Shown piece by piece: positions 27,388 to 36,196 of a DNA stretch of 64,000 nt (positions are counted from its first letter, which is position 1; each line of letters starts with the position of its first letter). The stretch is from assembly GCF_000695795.1 (NCBI RefSeq), contig NZ_JNCA01000001.1, positions 310,001 to 374,000 on the forward strand, written 5' to 3'. A program made the translations under genes and the position numbers. The notes beneath the pieces are model-generated. The model did no database searches. It was not told the DNA's origin and saw only the letters and a program-made list of their open reading frames with translations. This stretch comes from Flavobacterium seoulense (lineage in GTDB: Bacteria > Bacteroidota > Bacteroidia > Flavobacteriales > Flavobacteriaceae).

Positions 27388-28734
27388 ATGAACTGGGAAC
27401 AACTTTTATCTTTAAAAAAACAAGGCGATACAGGCAAAAGATTACGAATAGAGCAGGACGAAACCCGATTAGGTTTTGAAGTAGATTATGATCGTATTAT
27501 TTTTTCGGCTGCTTTTAGAAGTTTACAGGATAAAACTCAGGTGATACCGCTTTCTAAAATTGATTTTGTGCATACCCGATTAACACATAGTTTAGAAGTT
27601 TCGGTTGTAGGGCGTTCTTTAGGTCGTCTGGTTGGGAAAAAAATTATTGAAAAATATCCTCACTTACAAGAAGTTCATGGCTTTCAAATGAACGATTTTG
27701 GTGCAATTGTGGCTACGGCTTCTTTAGCGCACGATATTGGGAATCCGCCGTTTGGACATTCGGGAGAAAAAGCTATTGGCGAATATTTCTCCATTGGTAA
27801 AGGGAAAAAATATCAGGAACATGTAACGCCAAAACAATGGCAGGATTTAGTAGATTTTGAAGGAAATGCCAATGGATTTGCTGTTCTTTCAAGTTCTCGC
27901 CCGGGAGTTGCGGGAGGAATTCGATTAACGTATGCTACTCTTGGTGCTTTTATGAAATATCCAAAAGAGAGTTTGCCTAAGAAACCAACAGCTAATATTG
28001 CAGATAAAAAATACGGTTTTTTTCAATCGGATGCAGCCTTTTTTCAAGAAGTAGCTCAGGAATTGGGATTAATCCCAAATAAAACAGGAGATGATATTGG
28101 TTTTGAAAGACATCCTTTGGCTTATTTAGTCGAAGCTGCCGATGATATTTGCTATACCATTATCGATTTTGAAGACGGAATTAATTTAGGATTAGTATCT
28201 GAAGATTTTGCTTTAGAATACCTGATTAAATTAGTAAAAGACAATATTGATTCTTCCAAATATAATTTGTTAACGACTAAGGAAGACCGAATTAGTTATT
28301 TGAGAGCTTTGGCAATAGGTAGCTTAATTAATGATGCAGTAAGGATTTTTATCGAAAATGAAGAAGTAATTTTAGAAGGAAAATTTCCTTTTGCCTTGAT
28401 GGATAAAAGTAAATACAAGGCACAAATGGATGATATTATCAAAATTAGTATTGATAAAATTTACCAAAGCCGTGAGGTAATCGAAAAAGAGTTAGTAGGT
28501 TATCAGATTATCCAAACCTTGCTGGATAAATTTATTACCGCTTATGATAATAAATTCAATGGTACGGCTTCTAATTATGATAAATTAATCTTGAAATTGT
28601 TACCGGAAAAACATCATCTGGAAAAAGAAAATCTTTACGACCGTTTGTTGCATATTTGCCATTATGTTTCCTTACTGACTGACGGAAATGCACTGGAATT
28701 ATACAAAACTATAAACGGAAGCAAAAAGAATTAA
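27388..28734 (+). CDS. dgt: Deoxyguanosinetriphosphate triphosphohydrolase
   Basis: The product is a 448-residue HD-domain enzyme that hydrolyses dNTPs, classically dGTP, to deoxynucleoside and triphosphate. The metal-binding HD residues are seen in HTRLTHSLEVSVVG, SLAHDIGNPPFGHSGE and LVEAADDICYTIIDFEDG. I chose the ATG before NWEQLLSL. The upstream TTG start lies inside the promoter and repeat array. It is the third dNTP-metabolism locus in the window after nrdBA and dCMP deaminase. Confidence 0.93.
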   Translation: MNWEQLLSLKKQGDTGKRLRIEQDETRLGFEVDYDRIIFSAAFRSLQDKTQVIPLSKIDFVHTRLTHSLEVSVVGRSLGRLVGKKIIEKYPHLQEVHGFQMNDFGAIVATASLAHDIGNPPFGHSGEKAIGEYFSIGKGKKYQEHVTPKQWQDLVDFEGNANGFAVLSSSRPGVAGGIRLTYATLGAFMKYPKESLPKKPTANIADKKYGFFQSDAAFFQEVAQELGLIPNKTGDDIGFERHPLAYLVEAADDICYTIIDFEDGINLGLVSEDFALEYLIKLVKDNIDSSKYNLLTTKEDRISYLRALAIGSLINDAVRIFIENEEVILEGKFPFALMDKSKYKAQMDDIIKISIDKIYQSREVIEKELVGYQIIQTLLDKFITAYDNKFNGTASNYDKLILKLLPEKHHLEKENLYDRLLHICHYVSLLTDGNALELYKTINGSKKN

Positions 28735-28737
28735 AAT

Positions 28738-29919
28738 TTAAAAAGCATAAGTCAATCCAACGCCTAATACTTGTTTTAACTGGGTTTTAGGACCTTCGGT
28801 AACCTGTTTTCCGTTAACTTCGATTTTGTTTTTAATATCGTCGTCGTAAATAATTCGGGTGCCAATGTTGGCTTTCACATATTGGTTAACAACTAAATTC
28901 AGGGCTAAATCACAGTCTACATCGACATTTCCGAATTTGTTGATGTAATCTGAATAGAGACTGACGTTGCTTACAAAGATGACGTTTTTGGCAATTTCCT
29001 TTTTATAACGATCAGTAATTAATATCCCGACTTCATTTTTTGATCTTTTTCCTTTTTGAAGAATATTACCATCGGCATCTAAAACGGCTTTTTCAACACC
29101 AAAAGATCCTTTGTTAGCCAGTTCCTGATCCCAGACAAATGTGGCTTTGTAAGTAAGAGGAGAGGCATAAAAAACATGATTTTTTGCTTTAGTGCTATAC
29201 TCCGCTCCAGTTCCTAAAAACATATAAGCAGGGGCGAATAGTCTGGAAATAGGAGTGTCTTTATTTGGGTATTTGTAACCGTTAGTTAATTGGGAATTAA
29301 AATTCAGTTTACCTGAATGGTACCAGTTACTTTCCGGATTTTTTCGGTAACCAAAAGTAGAGTCGAATCTAAAAGCATCATCGGTTTTACGGAGTTCAAT
29401 TCCGTCCTGTTTATTCATTCCGTATCGCACACTAAGTTCGTTTACCCATTTAGTGTATTTCCTTTCGTATGTTCGGTTGAAATCTCCTTTTAGTAATCCC
29501 GAAATAGAACTCGTTCCACCGGCACTCCAGTTGACAAAAGCAATTTCTGAAATATCAAATCCTAAAATGTTCTTGCCTTTCCAGTGAGAATAGTGTGCTT
29601 CAATTCTTTGAATTTCCGGAATAGCCACTATTCTTGCAAGTGTATATTTCATTTTTTGCGGTTCTGGTTTTCGATAAAAATTATCATGTATTACAGATAC
29701 AATAATTTCTCGTACAGAATCTTTTGCAATGGTATCGTTTAATACAAGAACAGGTGTTTTTTTTATAGTATTTTTTCGGGAGATATTCTTTAATTTAGGA
29801 ACAACTGCCGTTTTTGTAGAATCTTTAGCAATAGTATCATTGATTGTCTGCGAAAAAAGAGAGGTGCTTATTAAGAGAATTAATGCTATTATAAGTTTGT
29901 TGAAGTCTTGTAGTTTCAT
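28738..29919 (-). CDS. DUF3078 family outer-membrane-type protein
   Basis: The product is a 393-residue protein. A signal peptide (ends SLFSQ) is followed by a low-complexity segment with the repeated phrase NDTIAKDS. A DUF3078 region follows (about 110-393), rich in alternating beta-strands, with WSAGGTSSISGLLKGD and a C-terminal aromatic residue (LTYAF) as in outer-membrane barrels. The function is unknown. The gene order dgt, DUF3078, dxs seems typical of Flavobacterium. Its stop lies 3 bp from the convergent dgt stop, leaving no room for a terminator. Confidence 0.82.
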   Translation of the reverse strand: MKLQDFNKLIIALILLISTSLFSQTINDTIAKDSTKTAVVPKLKNISRKNTIKKTPVLVLNDTIAKDSVREIIVSVIHDNFYRKPEPQKMKYTLARIVAIPEIQRIEAHYSHWKGKNILGFDISEIAFVNWSAGGTSSISGLLKGDFNRTYERKYTKWVNELSVRYGMNKQDGIELRKTDDAFRFDSTFGYRKNPESNWYHSGKLNFNSQLTNGYKYPNKDTPISRLFAPAYMFLGTGAEYSTKAKNHVFYASPLTYKATFVWDQELANKGSFGVEKAVLDADGNILQKGKRSKNEVGILITDRYKKEIAKNVIFVSNVSLYSDYINKFGNVDVDCDLALNLVVNQYVKANIGTRIIYDDDIKNKIEVNGKQVTEGPKTQLKQVLGVGLTYAF

Positions 29920-29947
29920 TATTCAATTGAAATTTGGGTTGTACAAA

Positions 29948-31738
29948 TTACTTCTTACTATAACTTAAAAAAAGTAATTTTAGTGTTTTAATATCAATTC
30001 CGCAATATTCTTGTAATTGATTTACAGTTCCTTGCTCAATAAAATTATCCGGAATTCCTAATGTTCGAATGCTGTTCTGATAATTGTTATGTGCGGCAAA
30101 TTCGAGAATTCCACTTCCGAACCCACCAATAATTGTGCCATCTTCTATGGTGATGATGTTTTTGAATTTTTTGAAAATTTCATGCAATGTTTTTTCGTCC
30201 AATGGTTTTACAAAAGCAAAATCATAATGAGCAATTTGCTCAGGATTTTCAATTTCGTCTAATGCCTGAATCACATTGTTTCCAATGGTTCCATTAGATA
30301 AAACAGCTACTTCGTTTCCGTTTTTAATACAGTGTGATTTTCCTATTTCGATATTTTGGTAATTTCCAAAATGTTCTTTTTTCCAATTGTTAATAATACC
30401 ACGGCCTCGAGGATAACGAATGGCAATAGGGTTTTGTAAACCTAATTGAGCAGTGTAAAGTATGTTTTGTAAAGCAATTTCGTTTAACGGAGCATAAACA
30501 ATAAGATTAGGAATGCAACGTAAATAGGCAATGTCAAAAACACCATGATGTGTTGCTCCATCTTCGCCCACAAGTCCGGCTCTGTCGAGACAAAAAATTA
30601 CAGGCAGATTTTGTAAAGCCACATCGTGAATCACCTGATCATAGGCTCTTTGTAAAAAAGTTGAATAGATATTGCAAAAAACAATCATTCCCTGAGTTGC
30701 CATACCGGCGGCTAGAGTTACGGCATGTTGCTCAGCAATTCCAACATCAAAAGCGCGTTCTGGCAAAGCATCCATCATAAATTTTAAGGAACTTCCGGTA
30801 GGCATGGCGGGAGTAATTCCAACAATTTTTTCGTTTTTTTGTGCCAAATCTAATACGGTCAAGCCAAAAACATCCTGATATTTTGGAGGAAGATTTTCTT
30901 CCGGTTTCGGAATGATTTCGCCTGTAAGAGCATCAAATTTTCCGGGAGCATGATATTGTACCTGATTCTGTTCGGCCTGTTGTAATCCTTTGCCTTTTGT
31001 GGTAATTACATGAAGAAATTTTGGTCCTTTTATTTTTTGTAATCGTTTTAATTCCTTGATAACAGCAAAAATATCGTTTCCATCGATAGGTCCCGAATAG
31101 TTAAAATTCAAAGACTTAATCATGTTGTTTTGACGGGGATTTTTGCCTTCTTTTACTGCAGTAAGATAGTTCTTCAAAGCGCCAACACTTGGGTCAATTC
31201 CAATGGCGTTATCATTAAGAATTACTAATAAATTAGCATTGGTCACTCCGGCATGATTCAATCCTTCAAATGCCATTCCAGATGCAATAGAAGCATCGCC
31301 AATAACCGCAATATGCTGTTTATTGAAATCTCCATTCAAATTGGATGCAATTGCCATTCCTAAAGCTGCCGAAATTGAAGTAGAAGAATGACCTACGCCA
31401 AAGGCATCATACACACTTTCACTTCTTTTTGGAAAGCCCGATATTCCGTTTAACTGACGATTAGTATGAAAATTTTCTCTTCGGCCAGTTAAGATTTTAT
31501 GTCCGTAAGCCTGATGTCCCACATCCCAAATCAACGAATCATCAGGAGTGTTGAATACATAATGCAAGGCAATGGTTAATTCGATGACACCTAAACTGGC
31601 TCCAAGATGTCCTTCCTTTACCGAAATAATATCGATAATAAAATCACGCAATTCCTGCGCCAGCTGAGGAAGTTGATTCTCATCTAGTAAGCGTAAATCA
31701 GTGGGAGTTTGTATGTTTGAAAGCAAATTTTCCGGCAT
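29948..31738 (-). CDS. dxs: 1-deoxy-D-xylulose-5-phosphate synthase
   Basis: The product is the thiamine-diphosphate-dependent first enzyme of the MEP isoprenoid pathway, condensing pyruvate with glyceraldehyde 3-phosphate. The 596-residue protein has GHQAYGHKILTGRR, the TPP-binding segment GDASIASGMAFEGLNHAG...NDN, the transketolase pyrimidine-domain motif DVGIAEQHAVTLAAGMA, and the C-terminal domain ending in dimer contacts. It is slightly shorter than proteobacterial Dxs. A -7 box 4 bp upstream of the ATG suggests a leaderless transcript. It is divergent from tadA. Confidence 0.95.
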   Translation of the reverse strand: MPENLLSNIQTPTDLRLLDENQLPQLAQELRDFIIDIISVKEGHLGASLGVIELTIALHYVFNTPDDSLIWDVGHQAYGHKILTGRRENFHTNRQLNGISGFPKRSESVYDAFGVGHSSTSISAALGMAIASNLNGDFNKQHIAVIGDASIASGMAFEGLNHAGVTNANLLVILNDNAIGIDPSVGALKNYLTAVKEGKNPRQNNMIKSLNFNYSGPIDGNDIFAVIKELKRLQKIKGPKFLHVITTKGKGLQQAEQNQVQYHAPGKFDALTGEIIPKPEENLPPKYQDVFGLTVLDLAQKNEKIVGITPAMPTGSSLKFMMDALPERAFDVGIAEQHAVTLAAGMATQGMIVFCNIYSTFLQRAYDQVIHDVALQNLPVIFCLDRAGLVGEDGATHHGVFDIAYLRCIPNLIVYAPLNEIALQNILYTAQLGLQNPIAIRYPRGRGIINNWKKEHFGNYQNIEIGKSHCIKNGNEVAVLSNGTIGNNVIQALDEIENPEQIAHYDFAFVKPLDEKTLHEIFKKFKNIITIEDGTIIGGFGSGILEFAAHNNYQNSIRTLGIPDNFIEQGTVNQLQEYCGIDIKTLKLLFLSYSKK

Positions 31739-31742
31739 AACG

Positions 31743-31750
31743 CAAATGTA
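31743..31750 (-). promoter_or_regulatory. -7 element for dxs, leaderless configuration
   Basis: The minus strand reads TACATTTG (TAnnTTTG). Its last base is 5 bp from the A of the dxs ATG, so transcription should start at or next to the start codon. Confidence 0.5.
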
Positions 31751-31764
31751 CGAATTGAATGCTG

Positions 31765-31772
31765 TATTTTTG
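31765..31772 (+). promoter_or_regulatory. -7 element for tadA, leaderless configuration
   Basis: TATTTTTG ends 5 bp before the A of the tadA ATG, giving a predicted start site at the start codon. It sits back to back with the dxs element within a 38-bp gap. Confidence 0.5.
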
Positions 31773-31776
31773 CCTC

Positions 31777-32226
31777 ATGGAAAATATTTTCACAGACGAC
31801 TATTTTATGAAAAAAGCTTTACAGGAAGCAGAAATGGCTTTTGAAAAAGGCGAAATTCCTGTGGGCGCAATTGTTGTTGTCAATAATACTGTTATTGCCC
31901 GAAGTCATAATTTGACCGAAATGCTGAATGATGTTACTGCCCATGCCGAAATGCAATCGATAACGGCAGCTGCTAATTATTTGGGTGGAAAATATCTGAA
32001 AGATTGTACTTTGTATGTGACTTTAGAACCCTGCCAAATGTGCGCTGGGGCTTTGTACTGGAGCCAAATTACTAAAATTGTTTTTGGTGCTCGGGATGAA
32101 CAACGAGGATTTATGACTATGGGAACTAAATTACATCCCAAAACTATTGTCGTTTCCGGAGTTATGGCAAATGAAGCCGCCGATTTGATGAAACGTTTCT
32201 TTATTTCGAGAAGAAATAAACTATAA
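31777..32226 (+). CDS. tadA: tRNA-specific adenosine deaminase
   Basis: The product is a 149-residue zinc deaminase that converts adenosine-34 of tRNA-Arg(ACG) to inosine. The motifs are TAHAEMQSI (His-Ala-Glu), LEPCQMCAGALYWSQI (Pro-Cys-x-x-Cys) and the start pattern FMKKALQEAEMAFEKGEIPVGA, all standard for TadA. I chose the ATG six codons into the longest frame, since the -7 box lies just upstream. Its 3' end overlaps the convergent AraC gene by 6 bp. Confidence 0.92.
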   Translation: MENIFTDDYFMKKALQEAEMAFEKGEIPVGAIVVVNNTVIARSHNLTEMLNDVTAHAEMQSITAAANYLGGKYLKDCTLYVTLEPCQMCAGALYWSQITKIVFGARDEQRGFMTMGTKLHPKTIVVSGVMANEAADLMKRFFISRRNKL

Positions 32227-33054
32227 TTGTTTAATCGCACTAGGTTTTACATTTCGCTGTTTTTTAAAATAATTAGAGAGATGACTTTCATCGGTGAAAC
32301 CAAATTCGAAAGCGATTTGTTTCATGGATAATTGCTTGCTTAAAATCCGTTTTTCTATTAATTGTGTTCGTAATTGGTTGCAGTATTCTCTATAACTTAT
32401 TTCAAAATTTCGTTTAAAATAACTGCCAAAATAACTTTGAGAGATTGAAAAATGCTCGGCAATAGTTTTAATCTGTACTAGTTTTGGTTTATAAATATTT
32501 TGATGAATGTAGGAGATAATCTGGTCGTTGTCTATTCCTGATCCTGTGATTTTTATGTTTTGCTGTTGCAAACTTTCTTTTATTAATCCAAAAATCGATA
32601 GTATTTGATGAAAGACAATTGGTGAAGTAGAAATATTGGCTTTGCTATTGTAAATTCGAATCGTGTCAATAGTATTTTTTAATATACTGGCGCAATAAGA
32701 GTCGAGTTTAAGTACACTTTCTTTAAGCGATTTGTCACGCATGAAATTCTCAGGCGTGTTAAGTAGAAATTCGTCGCAGGCAAGTTTTTTATTCGAATTA
32801 AAATAGGTGTCGGTAAATTTTATAAAGAAAAAACGAGTGGTTTGTTTTATGTCAAAATAATGTTCATCATCAGTCGAAAGTACAAATAAATCTCCTGATT
32901 TATATGGAAGTAAGTTGTTGTTTAAACGATGAATTCCTTTTCCTTTTATGATGTAAATAATCTCATAATAGGTATGGCTGTGTCGCGGAAGATGGAATTT
33001 ATCTTCTTCAAATTCATCAATTACTAAGGTGTCAAACTGATTTAATTTTTTCAT
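32221..33054 (-). CDS. AraC family transcriptional regulator
   Basis: The product is a 277-residue regulator with an N-terminal cupin-like sensor domain (about 15-110: HLPRHSHTYYEIIYIIKGKG). The C-terminal double helix-turn-helix (about 185-275) includes IAEHFSISQSYFGSYFKRNF and IAFEFGFTDESHLSNYFKKQ. It is divergent from an MFS exporter gene with 129 bp between the start codons, where several TTGCAA-type half sites occur. It likely controls that exporter and itself. The inducer is unknown. The stop codon overlaps the tadA end. Confidence 0.92.
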   Translation of the reverse strand: MKKLNQFDTLVIDEFEEDKFHLPRHSHTYYEIIYIIKGKGIHRLNNNLLPYKSGDLFVLSTDDEHYFDIKQTTRFFFIKFTDTYFNSNKKLACDEFLLNTPENFMRDKSLKESVLKLDSYCASILKNTIDTIRIYNSKANISTSPIVFHQILSIFGLIKESLQQQNIKITGSGIDNDQIISYIHQNIYKPKLVQIKTIAEHFSISQSYFGSYFKRNFEISYREYCNQLRTQLIEKRILSKQLSMKQIAFEFGFTDESHLSNYFKKQRNVKPSAIKQL

Positions 33055-33063
33055 AACCTATAG

Positions 33064-33122
33064 TTGCAAGTTTATGTTGTAAAATTACAATTTCTTTGCA
33101 TTTATATGCAATAAATTTGCAA
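33064..33122. promoter_or_regulatory. Cluster of TTGCAA/TTGTAA palindromes between regulator and exporter
   Basis: Within 60 bp there are TTGCAA (33064), TTGTAA-aa-TTACAA (33077-33090), TTGCAT-ttat-ATGCAA (33096-33111) and TTGCAA (33117). A -7 like box TAAATTTG for the exporter (33112-33119) overlaps the last. This is a probable operator region for the AraC regulator. Confidence 0.5.
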
Positions 33123-33183
33123 TGTAAAATAGACGTAGTTGTAAAAAGTAAGCTGCGTTAGTAATAATCTCTTTTAAATTAAA

Positions 33184-34350
33184 ATGAAAAAAAGTTTGCT
33201 TTCACTCTCTTTGGGAGGTTTGACAATAGGAATTACCGAATTTGTAATGATGGGAATCTTGCCGGATATCGCTTCAAATTTGCAGGTAAGTATTCCTGTT
33301 GCAGGTTATTTAATTTCGGCTTATGCGCTTGGAGTTGTAATTGGTGCGCCTTTATTGGTAATTATTGCCCGAAATTATCCTCCTAAAAAAACACTATTAA
33401 TTTTAGCAGCCATGCTTGCTTTTTTTAATGCCTTGTCTATTGTTGTTCCAAGTTATGGTTTCTTGTTTCTTACCCGGTTTCTTTCTGGTTTGCCACATGG
33501 AGCTTTTTTTGGTGTGGGTGCTGTGGTTGCAAGCCGACTTGCTGAGAAAGGTAAAGAAGCGCAGGCGATATCGATTATGTTTGCAGGACTAACCATTGCT
33601 AATCTTGCCGGAGTTCCTATTGGAACTTATATTGGCCATCATTTTTCCTGGCGCTATACTTTTATTCTGATTGCTATTTTTGGTATTATAACTTTTATTT
33701 CGCTCTATTTTTGGATGCCAAAAGTAGCTCCTAATGAAGAAGTTTCAGTTAAAGATCAGATGCAGTTTTTTAAGAAAATTGAAGCCTGGTTAGTTATTTT
33801 AATTACAGCAATTGGTGTAGGTGGTTTATTTTGCTGGATTAGTTATATTGCTCCTTTATTGACGGATATTTCAGGTTTTGATGCTGCCGATGTACCATAT
33901 ATTATGATATTGGCTGGTGCCGGAATGGTAGTAGGGAATTTTGTAGGAGGAAAATTGGCCGATCAATTTTCGCCGGAGAAAACATTAATTGTATTGCTTT
34001 TATTGATGGCTTTAGATTTAACAATGGTGTTTTTTTTCTCTTCAAATCCTTATGTGAGTTTGCTTTTAGTTTTTTGCACGGGCTGTATTGCATTTGCACT
34101 TATTGCGCCTATTCAAATGCTGATGATTCAAATTGCAGTAGGAGCCGAGATGATTGCTTCGGCTGCGATACAGGCTGCTTTTAATATTGGGAATGCCTTA
34201 GGTGCTTTCTTAGGAGGTTTGCCTTTAATTGCAGGATTTAGTTATGCTTCGCCTAATTTGGTTGGAATTGGAATGTCATTAATAGGTGTTTTAATCACCG
34301 TTATTTTGGTCGAAAGAAGACGCCGAATTTTAAAATTTGCTACAGCTTAG
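33184..34350 (+). CDS. MFS transporter, AraJ/DHA1-like exporter
   Basis: The product is a 388-residue inner-membrane protein with 12 predicted helices. The N-terminal pattern GGLTIGITEFVMMGILPDIA and the loop ISAYALGVVIGAPLLVIIARNYPPKK match the AraJ/NepI/YdhP-like drug or sugar efflux branch of the major facilitator superfamily. The substrate is unknown. Control by the divergent AraC regulator is likely. A terminator follows directly. Confidence 0.88.
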   Translation: MKKSLLSLSLGGLTIGITEFVMMGILPDIASNLQVSIPVAGYLISAYALGVVIGAPLLVIIARNYPPKKTLLILAAMLAFFNALSIVVPSYGFLFLTRFLSGLPHGAFFGVGAVVASRLAEKGKEAQAISIMFAGLTIANLAGVPIGTYIGHHFSWRYTFILIAIFGIITFISLYFWMPKVAPNEEVSVKDQMQFFKKIEAWLVILITAIGVGGLFCWISYIAPLLTDISGFDAADVPYIMILAGAGMVVGNFVGGKLADQFSPEKTLIVLLLLMALDLTMVFFFSSNPYVSLLLVFCTGCIAFALIAPIQMLMIQIAVGAEMIASAAIQAAFNIGNALGAFLGGLPLIAGFSYASPNLVGIGMSLIGVLITVILVERRRRILKFATA

Positions 34351-34371
34351 ATTTAATTGTTTTTATATTAA

Positions 34372-34418
34372 AAAAACCGCTTTTCGTTCTGATATGTGTC
34401 AGAAGCTTAGCGGTTTTT
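34372..34418 (+). terminator. Terminator after MFS gene
   Basis: The outer arms aaaaaccgct / agcggttttt and inner arms ttctga / tcagaa form a two-part hairpin 21 bp after the MFS stop, followed by a T-rich run. Confidence 0.82.
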
Positions 34419-34455
34419 GTTTTTGAAAAAGAAAAAAATTTTGCGACAAGGCACA

Positions 34456-34489
34456 AAAAAACCGTCCCGATAGCTCGGGACGGTTTTTT
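34456..34489 (-). terminator. Terminator of RNase G gene
   Basis: A perfect 15-bp GC-rich stem (core accgtcccga / tcgggacggt) has a tagc loop. It lies 2 bp after the RNase G stop on the minus strand, with a U-tract following in that direction. Confidence 0.92.
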
Positions 34490-34491
34490 GT

Positions 34492-36036
34492 TTAGTCTTT
34501 TATAGCATTTCCTTTTTTGTCAAAGAAATGATATTCTAAATACGTGTAAGCGTCACGTGGTATAATTTTCACCCATTTTTTATGTTCAAGTAACCATTTT
34601 GAACGTAATGATGGAAAACCTTTGCTGAGGTAAGCAGCCACAAACGGATGTACATTGAGTACTACTTTTTTGTGGGTTTTTAAAATTCTTTCCAGATCGG
34701 CATTGATTTTATCAATGATTAGTATTGGTGCTTCAATTTCACCATTTCCATTGTTTGGATCTTCTTCTCTGGTTTTAATATTTCTTTCCGGTCTTACTCT
34801 TTGTCTGGTAATTTGGACCAAACCAAATTTACTAGGAGGTAAGATTTTATGTTTTGCTTTATCGTCGCTCATTTCTTCCCTCAGGAAGTCGAACAAGACT
34901 TTGCGATTTTCGGGATTGGACATATCGATAAAATCCACCACTATGATACCGCCCATGTCGCGCAAACGCAGTTGTCTGGCTATTTCGGCTGCGGCAATCA
35001 TATTGACTTCCATGGCTGTGTCTTCCTGATTAGTAGCTTTATTAGAACGGTTTCCGCTATTCACGTCAATTACGTGTAAGGCTTCAGTGTGTTCGATAAT
35101 AAGGTAAGCTCCTTTGCTCATGGAAACGGTTTTTCCAAAAGAAGTTTTGATTTGTCTCTCTATATTGTATTTCTCAAAAATAGGTGTGTCGTTTGATTGA
35201 TAAAACTTGACAATAGATTGTTTTGATGGTGCAATTTCTTGCAGGTAATCCTTGGTTTGATGGTACAACTCTTCATCATCTATTTGAATACCGGTAAAGG
35301 TATCGTTAAAAACGTCTCTAAGAATTGAGGAAGCTCTGTTGAGTTCGCCCAATACTTTTGAGGGATGATGAGCAGTTGGTAATTTCTTACACATTGCAGA
35401 CCATCTGCTGAGCAGGTTCTGCAAATCTTTTTCTAATTCGGCTGTATTTTTGCCTTCGGCTACTGTACGAACAATAACGCCAAATCCTTTTGGTTTGATG
35501 GATTGTACAAGCTTTTTTAATCGGTCTTTTTCTTTTTTGTCTTCTATTTTTTGAGAAATAGATACACGGTCAGAGAAAGGGACTAAAACAATAAAACGTC
35601 CGGCAAGAGAAAGCTCAGCGCTAATTCTTGGTCCTTTGGTAGATATTGGTTCTTTAACAACTTGTACTAAGATAGATTGATTAGCATTGATTACATCGGT
35701 AATGGTGCCGTCTTTGTCTATCTCTTTTTCAAACTGAAAGTTTTTTAGGGAGAAATCTTTTATTTTACCTGCGCTTACAAGTTTTATGAATTTCAGTTGG
35801 GAAGTGAGATTAGGACCCAAATCGTGATAATGTAAAAAGGCATCTTTTTCGAAACCTACATTTACAAAAGCAGCGTTAAGTCCGGCAACTGGTTTTCTGA
35901 TTTTGGCAATAAAAATATCACCCACCTGAAAGTTGCTTGTTTCTTCTTCTTTATGTAATTCAATTAGTTTTCCATCTTTTAATAAGGCAAAATCTACAGA
36001 ATCAGAACTAGATCTAATGATTAATTCTTTATTCAC
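34492..36036 (-). CDS. rng: Ribonuclease E/G family endoribonuclease (RNase G)
   Basis: The product is a 514-residue cytoplasmic endoribonuclease for rRNA maturation and mRNA decay. An S1 domain occupies about 35-130, beginning GDIFIAKIRKPVAGLNAAFVN. The DNase I-like catalytic domain has the metal-binding aspartates in HVIDVNSG and GGIIVVDFIDM. The region after TRQRVRPE, where RNase E and G usually carry the CPxC zinc link, reads IKTREEDPNNGNG and has no cysteine. Dimer or tetramer assembly must therefore use another contact. The upstream region is filled with heptamer repeats. Confidence 0.93.
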   Translation of the reverse strand: MNKELIIRSSSDSVDFALLKDGKLIELHKEEETSNFQVGDIFIAKIRKPVAGLNAAFVNVGFEKDAFLHYHDLGPNLTSQLKFIKLVSAGKIKDFSLKNFQFEKEIDKDGTITDVINANQSILVQVVKEPISTKGPRISAELSLAGRFIVLVPFSDRVSISQKIEDKKEKDRLKKLVQSIKPKGFGVIVRTVAEGKNTAELEKDLQNLLSRWSAMCKKLPTAHHPSKVLGELNRASSILRDVFNDTFTGIQIDDEELYHQTKDYLQEIAPSKQSIVKFYQSNDTPIFEKYNIERQIKTSFGKTVSMSKGAYLIIEHTEALHVIDVNSGNRSNKATNQEDTAMEVNMIAAAEIARQLRLRDMGGIIVVDFIDMSNPENRKVLFDFLREEMSDDKAKHKILPPSKFGLVQITRQRVRPERNIKTREEDPNNGNGEIEAPILIIDKINADLERILKTHKKVVLNVHPFVAAYLSKGFPSLRSKWLLEHKKWVKIIPRDAYTYLEYHFFDKKGNAIKD

Positions 36037-36061
36037 CTTGTAAATTTTTATCTGTTTTTTC

Positions 36062-36133
36062 AGAAAATAGAGTATAGAAAATAGAGTATAGATTAATAAA
36101 AATCTAAAATCTGAAATCTAAAATCTAAAATCT
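36062..36133. repeat. Heptamer array upstream of RNase G, AGA and AAAATCT units
   Basis: Five units in 7-bp phase (AGAAAAT AGAGTAT AGAAAAT AGAGTAT AGATTAA) are followed by five more (AAAATCT AAAATCT GAAATCT AAAATCT AAAATCT). The array lies about 25-100 bp upstream of the RNase G start. Confidence 0.75.
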
Positions 36134-36196
36134 TATCTACAGATGGATTAAACAATATTTTTGAACAGGTATTAACCCGGTGAAAAGAAGATTAGC

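Noticed and set aside
32221..32226. Frameshift or assembly error where tadA and the AraC gene overlap
   Set aside because: Both proteins have normal C-termini for their families. A 6-bp convergent overlap is unremarkable.
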